From Rhodocollybia butyracea (Eukaryota > Basidiomycota > Agaricomycetes > Agaricales > Omphalotaceae): DNA of 64,000 bases. The notes under the pieces were generated by a model that worked only from the letters and a program-made list of their open reading frames with translations, did not search any database and was not told the origin of the DNA. The stretch covers positions 36,003 to 100,002 of the forward strand of contig JADNRY010000224.1 of NCBI GenBank assembly GCA_015501585.1, given 5' to 3'. Below are positions 44,882 to 54,122 of this stretch, one piece after another; within the stretch, counting starts at the first letter, position 1, and each line of letters opens with the position of its first letter. The position numbers and the translations under genes were made by a program.

Positions 44882-45089
44882 ACCGAAACTAATGGCGGCG
44901 GAAATCAAGGTCAAGCACTTCCTTCACAGTTTTGCCATCTTCTTTGCCATCCTCCTCATAAGACATCCCATCAATCTCAAGTGCTCCAACAGCATATAAG
45001 ATAAATCCCCAGGCATTGTCTCCATCTCCTGTTGTTCCAATGTTGCAATTGCTTGCCTTCACTTCACTTTCTGTAACAACATTTTGTTC

Positions 45090-45540
45090 CTACACTGCAC
45101 AGAAACACCCCATAAAACTCACCCAAGCCCGAATGCTTCGTAGTTGCTTTTTGACTGAAAGTACTGCAGGTGTGTCAGAGCCATGAGCAGCAACATCTCT
45201 GAGGATACGATGAATTCGGTCCTCAAAAAGCTTATCCCATTGAATGATTGTACTAGGATATCCATATTGTTCTGGGTTATTGGAGTGCATTGCCAAAGTC
45301 TCTGCATGCTGGGCCATCTTTGATATAAGAATCTGATTCCAACTGGATGATTTCATCTCTTTCAGGGTTTTGCCAGTGGTGTCAAGCCTAGCATTTTGGA
45401 TATTTGGCCCATGTACTGGATTAAGAGCAAACATCTCCAGTTCATTGGGAGAGACTGGTTTGGTATCCTCCCAAGCTGAGCTCAACGAATTTGCCTCGAA
45501 TGATTTTAGAATTATTTCTCAGCAATGATGCCGCAAATAG
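45090..45540 (-). pseudogene. Orphan family copy 2, inverted relative to copy 1
   Basis: The minus-strand frame 45090-45485 encodes ALNPVHGPNIQNARLDTTGKTLKEMKSSSWNQILISKMAQ..WDKLFEDRIHRILRDVAAHG. This aligns by eye with the central part of copy 1 (DIGPKLHCTYLDTSGQTTKGLMESDWNQMFMLVLDK..WLECARERVYHILLEVACA). A short further piece at 44890-45060 may be its 3' part (KVLDL..GDGDNAWGFILYAVGALEI-like). It is a strongly diverged paralogue in opposite orientation, truncated on both sides. Confidence 0.55.
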
Positions 45541-45943
45541 TCAATCACAGGCTCTTGGTGAGGTCAAAAGAGCTTACACTGGCATTTTGGAGGATAATTG
45601 CATCAACAGGGGGGCTTGTCATGGGTGTAGAGCGATTGGTTGAGCATCCGTTAAGAGTCGGTCACATCATTTTATGGAATGTCTCCCACACAGAGTGAGT
45701 CACTCAACCCTTGGATTGCTCATTGATGCTCAGTCGTATGATTTCATGCATTTTTTAGGCAATGAATATGCAAACAAACTTCGTCAACATTTGATCCCCA
45801 ATATTCAATCCCCAATGCTTTGAGCCTTTGAAGATTGCAAGTACTACTTTTTAAGGTACCCGGAATAATCAATTAATCGGACCGCTGAAGTTTAAAAGGC
45901 CTTTTGATCGAGTTGATGACATTCGCATCCCATCTTCACTACC

Positions 45944-47595
45944 ATGAAACGAAGCCACTCAGGTCCATCGACAGAGGAAGAGAAGAGATATTCAGTAAGC
46001 TCTTCCTATGTTCTGCATAATGTTTCCTTATTGCTGTGCCACCAGAAAGTCCAGACTGGTAGTCGGGAGTTGAATGAATCTGAGTCTCAAAGGATCATTG
46101 TTGAATTGGAGAAAGAGGTTGAAGTTCTCCAGAAGCAGGACAAGAGCCGAAATGACTTGATGAAGCTCAGTGAGTTGAATCTGGCATGAAAGCAGCAGGA
46201 ACTTGACCAATCCATTGAAGAAATTATGGTACATTGATTCCTTTAATTTCTTTAACCGTTTATATTATGCTAATCATTGAGTACTAGAATTGGGTACCTG
46301 AAGCAATAACTGAGACACACAACAAGTGTGACTCTGCCTTTCGCTTACTCCGAAAAGCTAATCTCCAACTCATGGAGTATCAGGGAAAGTTGAAAATCCC
46401 AGTATCGGCTAGCTTTGTGAATGAATCAGAACCCAATGAAAATCCTCGCCCATTTACCAATCTTGATAGCACTGATGATGTGAGCATCTTATTAGCTTGA
46501 AAGCTAATGAAGTCCAAAGTAAGTTGAGAATATTTGAAGGTGAATCTTTTTAGTAAGGTTTCTTTTATGACACATATCAACAACAGATCACCGCACTGAA
46601 GGAAAAAGTGACTTCTCTTGAGGAGGAACTTGGGACATTGAAGGCTTTGCATGCCTGTTGTAGTTATACACCACTAATTGATGATCCGGCAGTGACCGAC
46701 AAGGAAGAGGTGAGTGAAGGATTGCCGGAACAGGGCTGAGTGTTCACAAGTAACTTCACTTCATAGAGCTCAGTTGCTGCTGAAACCAAAGAAGCAAACC
46801 ATTCGGGTGAAAGCAGATTGAGTCGGGTAGGTTGTTGGGTTCATCTCCGCTGCCTATACAACATTCTTATTTTTTGGACGGGGTATAGGATAACAGTCCT
46901 GCTGTAGTGCCAGGTCTCACTGTCAATGTTGCTCTGGGTTGGGTCAAGGTGTGTATTGTCCACATAGGCCACTGTGCTGCTCACCTGTTCATGGCCATAT
47001 GTGCAGCTACTGCTCATTTCCGGGCCTACGCTATATCCTCTTCCTTTTCCTCAAGGTGCCAATCAAGGAACCTGGTTTGAAGGGGCCTTTGCATTTGTCA
47101 ATATCAACCTTGGGGGACCATACACTCTCTTGATTGAATGTTGGGTTGAACTGGAAAGGCTACATCAATGGCAGGGCAAGACAACTGGTTTGACGGGCAA
47201 GAATATCCGCCCTGCTGAGCTGACCTCCTGGATTGACTCTGGAAGGTATGGGAAAAGAGGTAAGAAAATTGTAATCATATCAGCATGTATCACCGCTTTT
47301 GGTGAGAAGGTTTGGACTTGGTGGATGTACTTGCAGCCAGAATGGCGAAAGAAAGGCACAGATAACCGCCCTCTCCCTGTTACCAACTTTTGAGGCAATT
47401 GGAAATCATTAGACCATTATGGACCAAATGGTTTCTGTTGGCATGTTTGAGATGGTGGGGAGAGTGCTTGGCAAAGATGCAGGATTGTACTGCTTGCAAA
47501 AAGGGAACTGAAGAATGGTTATTCGCCGTAAATGATATGGCAAAGATGTTGGAGGGTCTTATAGCCGAAAAGTACATAATGCCCAGGCAAACCTA
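45944..47595 (+). pseudogene. Coiled-coil / WWG-type orphan gene, spliced, degraded
   Basis: Exon-like blocks run from the ATG at 45944: MKRSHSGPSTEEEKR, a coiled coil (SQRIIVELEKEVEVLQKQDKSRNDLMKL), LLRKANLQLMEYQGKLKIP, ITALKEKVTSLEEELGTLKALHACC, then NSPAVVPGLTVNVALGWVK. In 46974-47393 the reading is TLLIECWVELERLHQWQG..ELTSWIDSGRYG..VWTWWMYLQPEWRKKG. It continues with RPLWTKWFLLACLRWWGECLAK and AVNDMAKMLEGLIA to 47595. TGA codons (46188, 46498) and frame changes break it. I recall similar WWxxLQPxWR..LxWWG proteins as recurrent orphans of mushrooms, a memory only. The role is unknown. Confidence 0.55.
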
Positions 47596-47599
47596 GAAT

Positions 47600-47850
47600 A
47601 TCCTGAGGCAACCCAGGAATTATCCAAATTCCTAGGCTGCCTCAGTGTCTCTCAAAGGCTCTGGTTGACCCCAGTCACCAGGGAAACCCAGGTTTGAGGC
47701 CATATCCTGGGTTCCCTCAGTCATCTTTGGGCTGTCCTCAGGTTGCCCTGGGTTGCCCTGGCTGTCCCTGAGTCTCCCTGAGGTTGAGTTGTCCTCAGGC
47801 TGACCTGGGCTGCACTGGCTATCCCTGAGTGTCCCTGAGGTTACAATTAT
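47600..47850. repeat. Minisatellite of gtccctgag / ggttgccctggg modules
   Basis: Irregular tandem modules of roughly 15-40 bp (ctgggttgccct, ggctgtccctgagt, gaggttgagttgtcctcagg) follow the coiled-coil gene. The minus-strand frame across it (47632-47934) is repetitive and not a gene. A related module set occurs at 48635-48800. Confidence 0.7.
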
Positions 47851-48029
47851 AAAATCACTAAGTTGACAGTCTGAAGTATGACTCATTTGTGAAGAGTGAC
47901 TCCTTTTGACTGGAGTCATTTTGAGTGAAGTCAAAAATGTAAAGTCGAAAATGACTCCACCTGACTGGAGTCATTTTTGACATATAAATACAGGCTCATT
48001 TTCGGCTCATTTTCGCCACCTCCTCCCTT

Positions 48030-48460
48030 TACCCCAGACCCAAAAATAAGTTTCTTTCATATCTCCACCAGTTTTTGCTCAATTTTGACAATATAGGGCG
48101 CGTTTAGAATCGTTTATGAGTCGTCTCTATACTATATAAGTTTTAGGGCATTATTTTGTATTTTTGTTACTACCTCCTCCTCCTCACCCAAGCCCTAAAG
48201 TGAGTTTTACTCATATTTCCATCATTTCTGACTCGATTTTTCCGTTTTAGCGCGCGTTTAGAATCGTCTAGGACCGTTTCCATGGTTCGTAAGTCTCTAG
48301 TCATTTTATTCCCCATGTTAATTACCTCCTTCTGCTCACAGGCCCAAAAGTGAGTTTTATTCATATCTCCATCAGTTCTTACTCAATTTTGACGATCCAG
48401 GGCATGTTTAGAATCGTTCAGAATGGTCTATCAGTCGTCTCTATGCTCCATATGTTTCGG
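48030..48460. repeat. Tandem array of three ~150 bp monomers
   Basis: The anchor agggcgcgtttagaatcg (variants) recurs at 48095, 48249 and 48398: spacings 154 and 149 bp. Each copy has a catatctccatcag..tactcaattttga block upstream. It follows the same plan as the arrays at 1-2560 and 36240-37140. Confidence 0.85.
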
Positions 48461-50199
48461 ATCACCATCCCCCTCCTTGCCTTACAGTTGATTACTGTAC
48501 ATTAAAGTTAGTAGTGTAATATGTAATATGTTGCTAAATCCATATACAAATGATTTTCTGCTTCTCGTTGATGACATGTATTGAACAGTCAATAATACTG
48601 ATTTCTGAACTGGTGCTTTTTGTTTCAGAAGTTCTGGGCAGACCCCAGGGAGCCCCAGGAAAGCTCAGGGGCATTCATCCAATTTAATTTACGGTTCCCT
48701 AGGATTTGGGGGGTAGACCCTGGCACCCTGGAAGTACCTGTGCTCTTGGGGTGCACTGGGGCCCCTGGTTACACTAAGGCCATCTTGGGCCAATCTATGG
48801 TTGCCTGGGCCATAGGGACTTTTTCCTGATTAGTACTGTACAAACAGAAGTAGGCAATGTAACTCATCCCTTGTCTGGTCTTCAAATACAGAATCACAAT
48901 GGACAAGTCTAGAACAAGTATTTTCCGAAACATTGGTTGAGAGTAACCAGGGATCAAGGCCCGCTGTAGTCGATGCCATGTTTGTTGAATGATGAGTCTT
49001 GGATAAGTCAGTCCATGTCCCTTGTCTCTGGCTCTTGGTAATTTTACTATCTCTGGCAAAAGGACTAATCAAATGCGATGCTCAATTTTTTGATACCCAT
49101 ATCACTTTGATGGACAAGTAAATTCACTAATACCGGAGGATGCCTTCTCAGTCCGGTTCGGTCCGGTTCACCCACCCAGTACTGTATATCATCTTGACCA
49201 TAAGTTCACCAGGTGTTACATGTTACACCTTGATTTCCGGTAAGTTCACGTTCATGGACTAATGTTACACGTTATGCATATGAAATAACTTATAAGTTCA
49301 TGAGGCTGTGGCGTGCCGGAGTCCAGACAAGAAAATCTTGAAGAAATCTGGCTTTTGGAACACAAGCGCATATATGTAGCTTATTGATGTAAAACTGTAT
49401 GCCAATCTACTTTGTCGGGCCTATGAGCGGTGCCAATGAGGATACTTCGAATGAGCTCTAATGTTTGTATGCAAGAGGAGGAAGGAGGAGGATCAGCCAC
49501 CATGTCAACACTCGCACACCTATTTTCCTTGCCATTCGTGAAGTAGTCTTGTCTTCGGAACCGCTGAGCGCCAACACAAGCTTGGGCGCCAGTCTGTTAC
49601 ATTATTTCTTTTTCTGAATGGGTCATCCTTCCAACCGGCAAACTTCCTTGCCCTCTCTTCCAATTCTTTATTGAGAGACAAGTAGATAGTTTCAAATGTG
49701 TTTATTTTCATCAATGAATCAAGGATTGATACAAAATATTGTTACATCACCAGATCAGAATTGCATCGACCATCCTCCAACGATTTGTCCCGTCGGTCAA
49801 GTTTCTAACTGCGCTGGCGAGTCAATGCATGCTGGGGCTATGAGGTCGTGATAGAGTTGAGGAAAAATTAGTAATGACTAATAGCCAGTTCAATGCCCAG
49901 CAAAAATGAAGTTCCACTATACAATGGAGTCAGAAGAAAGGACTAAACATACAGCAATACCGAGTTTATGAAGTCACTGGGATAACAGTAGAGAGACTGG
50001 AAGCCTGTTTCTTGCCTGCATGAAGACGATAGCCAGAACAAACAAACTCGGCAAAAAGAAGTCCTCAAACTGACGTGGTACCCATGAACAAGCGTGCAGG
50101 CGGTAGAAGCACAATCCAAACAACGAGAGTATGTGTGCATGATTCAAGGGTGAGCTCCAATGATCCGGTCTATAACAATAATAGAAAGAAAAGACTAGC
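48461..50199. other. Unassigned right part of the 12 kb unit
   Basis: I found no recognisable gene. A minus-strand frame at 49520-49714 (TFETIYLSLNKELEERARKFAGWKDDPF) looks protein-like, and it lies where a transposase remnant might be expected, but I see no catalytic motif. Short repeated gttacatgttacacc/taagttca words occur at 49190-49300. Confidence 0.35.
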
Positions 50200-50652
50200 A
50201 TTGCTTAGCGCTCGATTGAAGCAGTAATTGGCGGGTAAGCACCGCTCATTACCGGTTCAGCGCCCATTGAGCGCCCGGTGATTGCCCGTTTCTTTTCGCA
50301 GCCGAAAAATAAGATATTTTTCAGCTGATCAATAAGTAGAAAAAGGGAAAATTTTTCCCAGGATAAATATAATATATTTCTGCGGCAATTGGTCCCGTGA
50401 AAGATGATTTATTTCAGCCAAGATACTCGCCGTAATATATCTTATTTGCCGGTCGTCATATAACACATTTGGCTGAAGCCAAAATTAAGCTTTCACAATA
50501 CATTTTTCAAAGGATATATACATTGTAAAATATCTCCTTTTGCCAATTATTTTACCGCCGAAAAAATCGGGCTTTTTCAGTGGGGAAAAAAATGGAAATA
50601 TAAGTTGCAAAATAAATTATTTTACAATGGCTTTTACGGAGGCAAAATACTC
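50200..50652 (-). repeat. Right terminal inverted repeat of the 12 kb unit
   Basis: Reverse complement of the left TIR (38502-38935) over its whole length, ending in aaaatactc at 50652. The inner edge carries cggctgcgaaaagaaacgggcaatcaccgggcgctcaatgggcg-type sequence shared with the left side and, in part, with 8995-9080. Confidence 0.9.
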
Positions 50653-51215
50653 CAGTCAGGTCGGCGCATAGCTTCTGCAACTGATAAAGGATCTGATTCA
50701 ATTTCAGATGTGACTTGTGCAAGCGATGCTGTAAGGTAGCGGAGTTCTGTGTTACCCTCTGCTGATCCTTCAATGATATCCCTGATCTTCTGATTGGGTC
50801 GCCCACGTTTTCTGGTAAGTTGTTCCAGCGGGATGGGCTCTGCAATTTTGTCAGGTACAGGAATAATAGGCTGTTCCGACTCAGTGACTGATGTTTCCAA
50901 ATTTCCATCCTCCTCCTCAATGAGTTGGATCTGCCTGTTGGAAGTTGTTACATTCTGTTCTGTGGTAACTGTTTGTTGTTGTGGCCAATAGATAAAATAT
51001 CTGTTAGATTCTGTGTCTATACCTATCCATCTTCCTTCTTGTGCCTGTGGTTTGAATTTTCCTGGCTCTTTTTCTTTCTTCACATAAACTATGCTCCCAA
51101 AGATTTGAAAGTTTGAAATGTCGGGTTTTTGATTGAACCATTTTTTGTATGGTGTTGCCATATTAATTCCCTTCTTTGGTGTCCTATTCCAAATATAAAC
51201 CACGTACTTCATCAT
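50653..51215 (-). pseudogene. pol: Copia element B: integrase C terminus to start of RT
   Basis: The minus-strand frame 50634-51215 reads VVYIWNRTPKKGINMATPYKKWFNQKPDISNFQIFGSIVYVK, the conserved copia segment after the integrase core. It continues through the acidic linker to SVAEAMRRPDW, the usual start of the copia RT (AMxRPDW). The last eight codons belong to the TIR of the inserted unit. Together with 37659-38487 it shows that one copia element was split. Confidence 0.88.
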
Positions 51216-51925
51216 AAATCCCCATAGCCATTTTGGAAGTCCTGATGAAATAATTAGACTTCATACTGCATTCAGCAGAGTCCGATGAGAGCGTTCTGCT
51301 ATGCCGTTATGTTCTGGAGTATCATGTGCCATTAATCTCCGCTGGGTGCCAAGTTGTTCCAGGTACTGATTAAATTCTCGGCTAAGAAACTCTCCTCCTT
51401 GATCAGAGTGAAGAATTTTAACAGCAATGCCATATTGAGTCTGGAGATTGGTTTGAATAATGACGTACTGGGTGAATGCTTCATCCTTGCTTTTCAGCAG
51501 TGGTTGCTCTAACCATAAAGTTGCCTCATCGACTATGGTGAGGGCGTAAGTGCAATGGTTGATTGTCTGAACTGATGCGGGTCCCCAAACATCCATGTGA
51601 AAAATATCTCCATAATTCTCCCCTCGTGGAGAAGACCGTAGTTTGGCAATCGGAAATCTTGCTGCCTTAGCAAGCAAGCATGTATGGCATTCCGGCTTGT
51701 CCATGTGAGATTTATCCAATCTCATCCCATTGATCTGGTTGTGTGTGAATAAATGCTTAATATAAGCATAGTTCTGATGGCCTAAGATGCAGTGGGCATC
51801 ATAGAGTGATACCAGTCAATCTTTGGCAACATAAGCATGTTCCTCCATGGGAATCTGGTAAAGTCCATGGATCTTAGGAATACGTGCAACAATCCTGTTG
51901 CTGGGGTCAGTCATGGTGAGTAAAT
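51216..51925 (-). pseudogene. pol: Copia element B: integrase core
   Basis: On the minus strand an upstream part (RIVARIPKIHGLYQIP, LGHQNYAYIKHLFTHNQI) leads into the zinc-binding CHTCLLAKAARFPI. The DDE core follows: D in FHMDVWGP, D in LHSDQGGEF and E in PEHNGIAERSHR. A single TGA near 51260 separates it from the downstream frame and another stop lies near 51820. Gag and protease are missing: similarity ends near 51925 at a tgtaacgcctacgg sequence that starts other DNA. It is the 5' half of the element interrupted at 50652. Confidence 0.88.
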
Positions 51926-52813
51926 GTAACGCCTACGGCACATTCATTGCCATTAGCGCCGATATTACATAATTAGTCTACTCTTATCCTCATACCACCT
52001 ACTCGTTTCAGTCTATTTCCACTTTAGGCAACCACTTTTTAGGTCTTTCTCAATTAAGTAATAAAAACAGCTTTGGCCTCATCCACTGCAAAAGCTTTCT
52101 CACTTCTCAATTAGGCAATGAAAAGAGCTTTGACCTCATCCACTGCAAAAGTTTTGAAATTACCTAATTAGGAAATAAAACCCTATTGAGATAAAATTGC
52201 CTAATATAGTAATTTACCAAAATTTCCAAAAGTGTTTAACTCTATTAGAAAAACATAAAACCAATTAAAGTATTTGAAAATTTCCTAATTTGGTGATAAA
52301 AACAGCTTTGACATCATCCACTGCAAAAATATTAAAATATCCTAATTAGTCATTTTGAAAATGCTTTAGGTCAAGACCAAGTCCACCCAGGTCTTGACCA
52401 AGTTAATCTAGGTCAAGACCAACCTGCCCCTGGTCAAGACCAACCTAAACTAGCCCAGGTCAAGACCAAGGTGACCCAGGTCAAGTCCAAGGTGACCCAG
52501 GTCAAGACCAAGGTGACCCAGGTCAAGACCAAGGTGACCCAGGTCAAGACCAAGGTGACCCAGGTCAAGACCAAGTTGCCCAGAGCAAGTGGTTCTATCC
52601 CTCCTGCTCTGCCTACTCCACATACCTAACGTGGCCTGTAAGACCCCCACCATATTGTGGCCACCCTCAGAAACAATTCCCCAATCCCTCTAACAATTGT
52701 TCTGATCTCTCCCACAGCATCTCAATCATTCCACTGTCCCTCTCCCCAGGTATCCATTATCACAGCCTCCCTTACTATCATCCCTAGCACCTGTCCTCCC
52801 TTTTCCTGGTGAT
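51926..52813. repeat. Repeat-rich region with 21 bp minisatellite
   Basis: 52030-52330 contains three or four copies of a ~75 bp unit (aaaacagctttgacctcatccactgcaaaag). 52440-52580 is a tandem of 21 bp units (caggtcaagaccaaggtgacc), six or more copies, preceded by looser versions from 52365. The minus-strand repetitive frame (GHLGLDL units) is an artefact. It may be part of an element starting at tgtaacgcc (51925), but no second end was found. Confidence 0.7.
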
Positions 52814-53492
52814 TGTCAAGTCTCGAACAAAGAGGCTTGTTAACCAGTCGTATTTAGCTAATACTTCCGATCTAACAGATTCGGGGCTGCTCGGTAGATA
52901 ATGCTTACAAGAACCTAAATGTTACGGTGTTTTGGGGGTATCTTTGTATAGAGTTGGTGTGCACTATACGGGTATTGGTGACAATAAGCGTCGGGAATAC
53001 GTACCTTCAATATCCTTGATATTAAAGTGAGTCTTGCTGTATTCACTCAGTAGATAATTCCTCAGGTGTTGTTCACACAAAGAATCGAGATAACAAGTGT
53101 AATTCTTGTAGGTACTGGGTTACAAAATATAGAGACTAAAGAAAAAGGGTGTATCGGTATTTCCCCCCCTTTTTATAGTCTTTTACATGGGAAACCATTA
53201 AGTAATTAAATATATAAGTACATGTGTTAACCTCAAGGCAACCCGTGGTTTGTACAGGTAAGCTTTCCTGAATAAGTATGGCAATGACTCAGTGCAAGTC
53301 ATTTAAGTAGCCACATGTTTCCAGTGATCCGGACTGTTGAGTCATTTTGAGTCATTCAGAATGTCAGGCAACACTTGAGGCTACAATAAAATAACAAGTA
53401 GTATAATTACAGTATAGCAATCATGGTTCTTTAATAGTTTTTAGCAGTGTCTCTTCTATTATTATTGTTGCCAAGTGGTTTGATACCTTACA
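52814..53492 (-). repeat. Gypsy B 3' LTR (679 bp)
   Basis: On the minus strand the LTR runs TGTAAGGTATC..GAGACTTGACA. It contains a TATA-like actataaaaag near 53175 and a pyrimidine-rich start region. It is preceded on the minus strand by a purine tract (ttagaagggggagcttc, 53493-53509), as expected for plus-strand priming. A solo LTR of the same family lies at 33122-33742. Confidence 0.93.
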
Positions 53493-54048
53493 GAAGCTCC
53501 CCCTTCTAAAGACTGAGCCCTCGAAGTCCATGGTTCCGATTCTCTCGCTCAATTTGATTTTCAAAGTCCGGCCATCAACAAATGATTTGGCGCCAATTTC
53601 CTGTTTCCAGCGCCGCTCCATGTCTTGTCGTTTTCTAGGGTGCCCTAGGGGTGCGGGGCGGTCGCGTAGCACTGTGTAAATGTGTCACAACTCTCGCTCT
53701 AGAGTTAGCAGACTTATCTCATTCCATTTGAGGTCTGTCGCATATCTAGTGTACCCTGAATCGACAAATTCTTGGCTTCAGCATGTCTGTTCTGCTCCCG
53801 CACCTCGTTTCTTCATATGCATTCACTAGATCTTTATCAACGGCTGCTACCCCCATGATCCTGTTAATATTCTATACACTTTGCCTATCAATTTTCGCTT
53901 GAAAACTCGGTGTACTTGAATATATTGTTAGTAGTACGGTCATTGGGTCTGCTGGGAGGATTAAGCATGTATTTCTCCCAAGCGAGCTGCGATTGCACCA
54001 TAAGCTCGTCAGCATCGATAATATGGTCGATTTAATTAGGATCCATCG
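53493..54048. other. Region between 3' LTR and the antisense gene
   Basis: A minus-strand frame (53421-53672) ending in the LTR reads RRWKQEIGAKSFVDGRTLKIKLSERIGTMDFEGSVFRRGSFCK. It has protein-like composition and could be the last exon of a second accessory gene in pol orientation (a cag acceptor stands before it). I cannot identify it. 53700-54048 is probably the promoter region of the plus-strand gene. Confidence 0.35.
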
Positions 54049-54056
54049 TATAAAAG
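54049..54056 (+). promoter_or_regulatory. TATA-like box of the antisense gene
   Basis: TATAAAAG stands 67 bp upstream of the ATG at 54123 and is followed by a pyrimidine-rich leader (ttctccagccactttttctcttatctcttt), a common arrangement at fungal promoters. It would drive transcription opposite to the element's own gag-pol. Confidence 0.55.
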
Positions 54057-54122
54057 ACTCTGGGGCATTGCCCGATTTTTTAACGCTCTTCTCCAGCCAC
54101 TTTTTCTCTTATCTCTTTACTC

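Larger units (their letters stand above)
38488..50652. mobile_element. 12.15 kb TIR unit with cargo genes, inserted in copia B
   Basis: Its two ends are inverted copies of each other for about 430 bp. The first inner bases are GAGTATTTTGCCTCYGTAAAAGCC, starting at 38502 and ending at 50652. A CACTGCCAGG like that of the 8725 and 9866 termini stands just outside the left end only. It splits one copia pol. No clear target duplication is found, and about 1 kb of copia RT is lost at the site. It contains a WD40 gene, two copies of an orphan family, a coiled-coil orphan gene, a MITE and a tandem array. I find no transposase. Confidence 0.75.

Noticed and set aside
49520..49714. Transposase of the 12 kb unit
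   Set aside because: The 64 aa frame has no catalytic motif, no neighbouring exons that I can join and no family resemblance; it was left as unassigned.
52450..52653. Protein with GHLGLDL heptads
   Set aside because: It is a translation of a 21 bp minisatellite with no start context, introns or flanking coding sequence.
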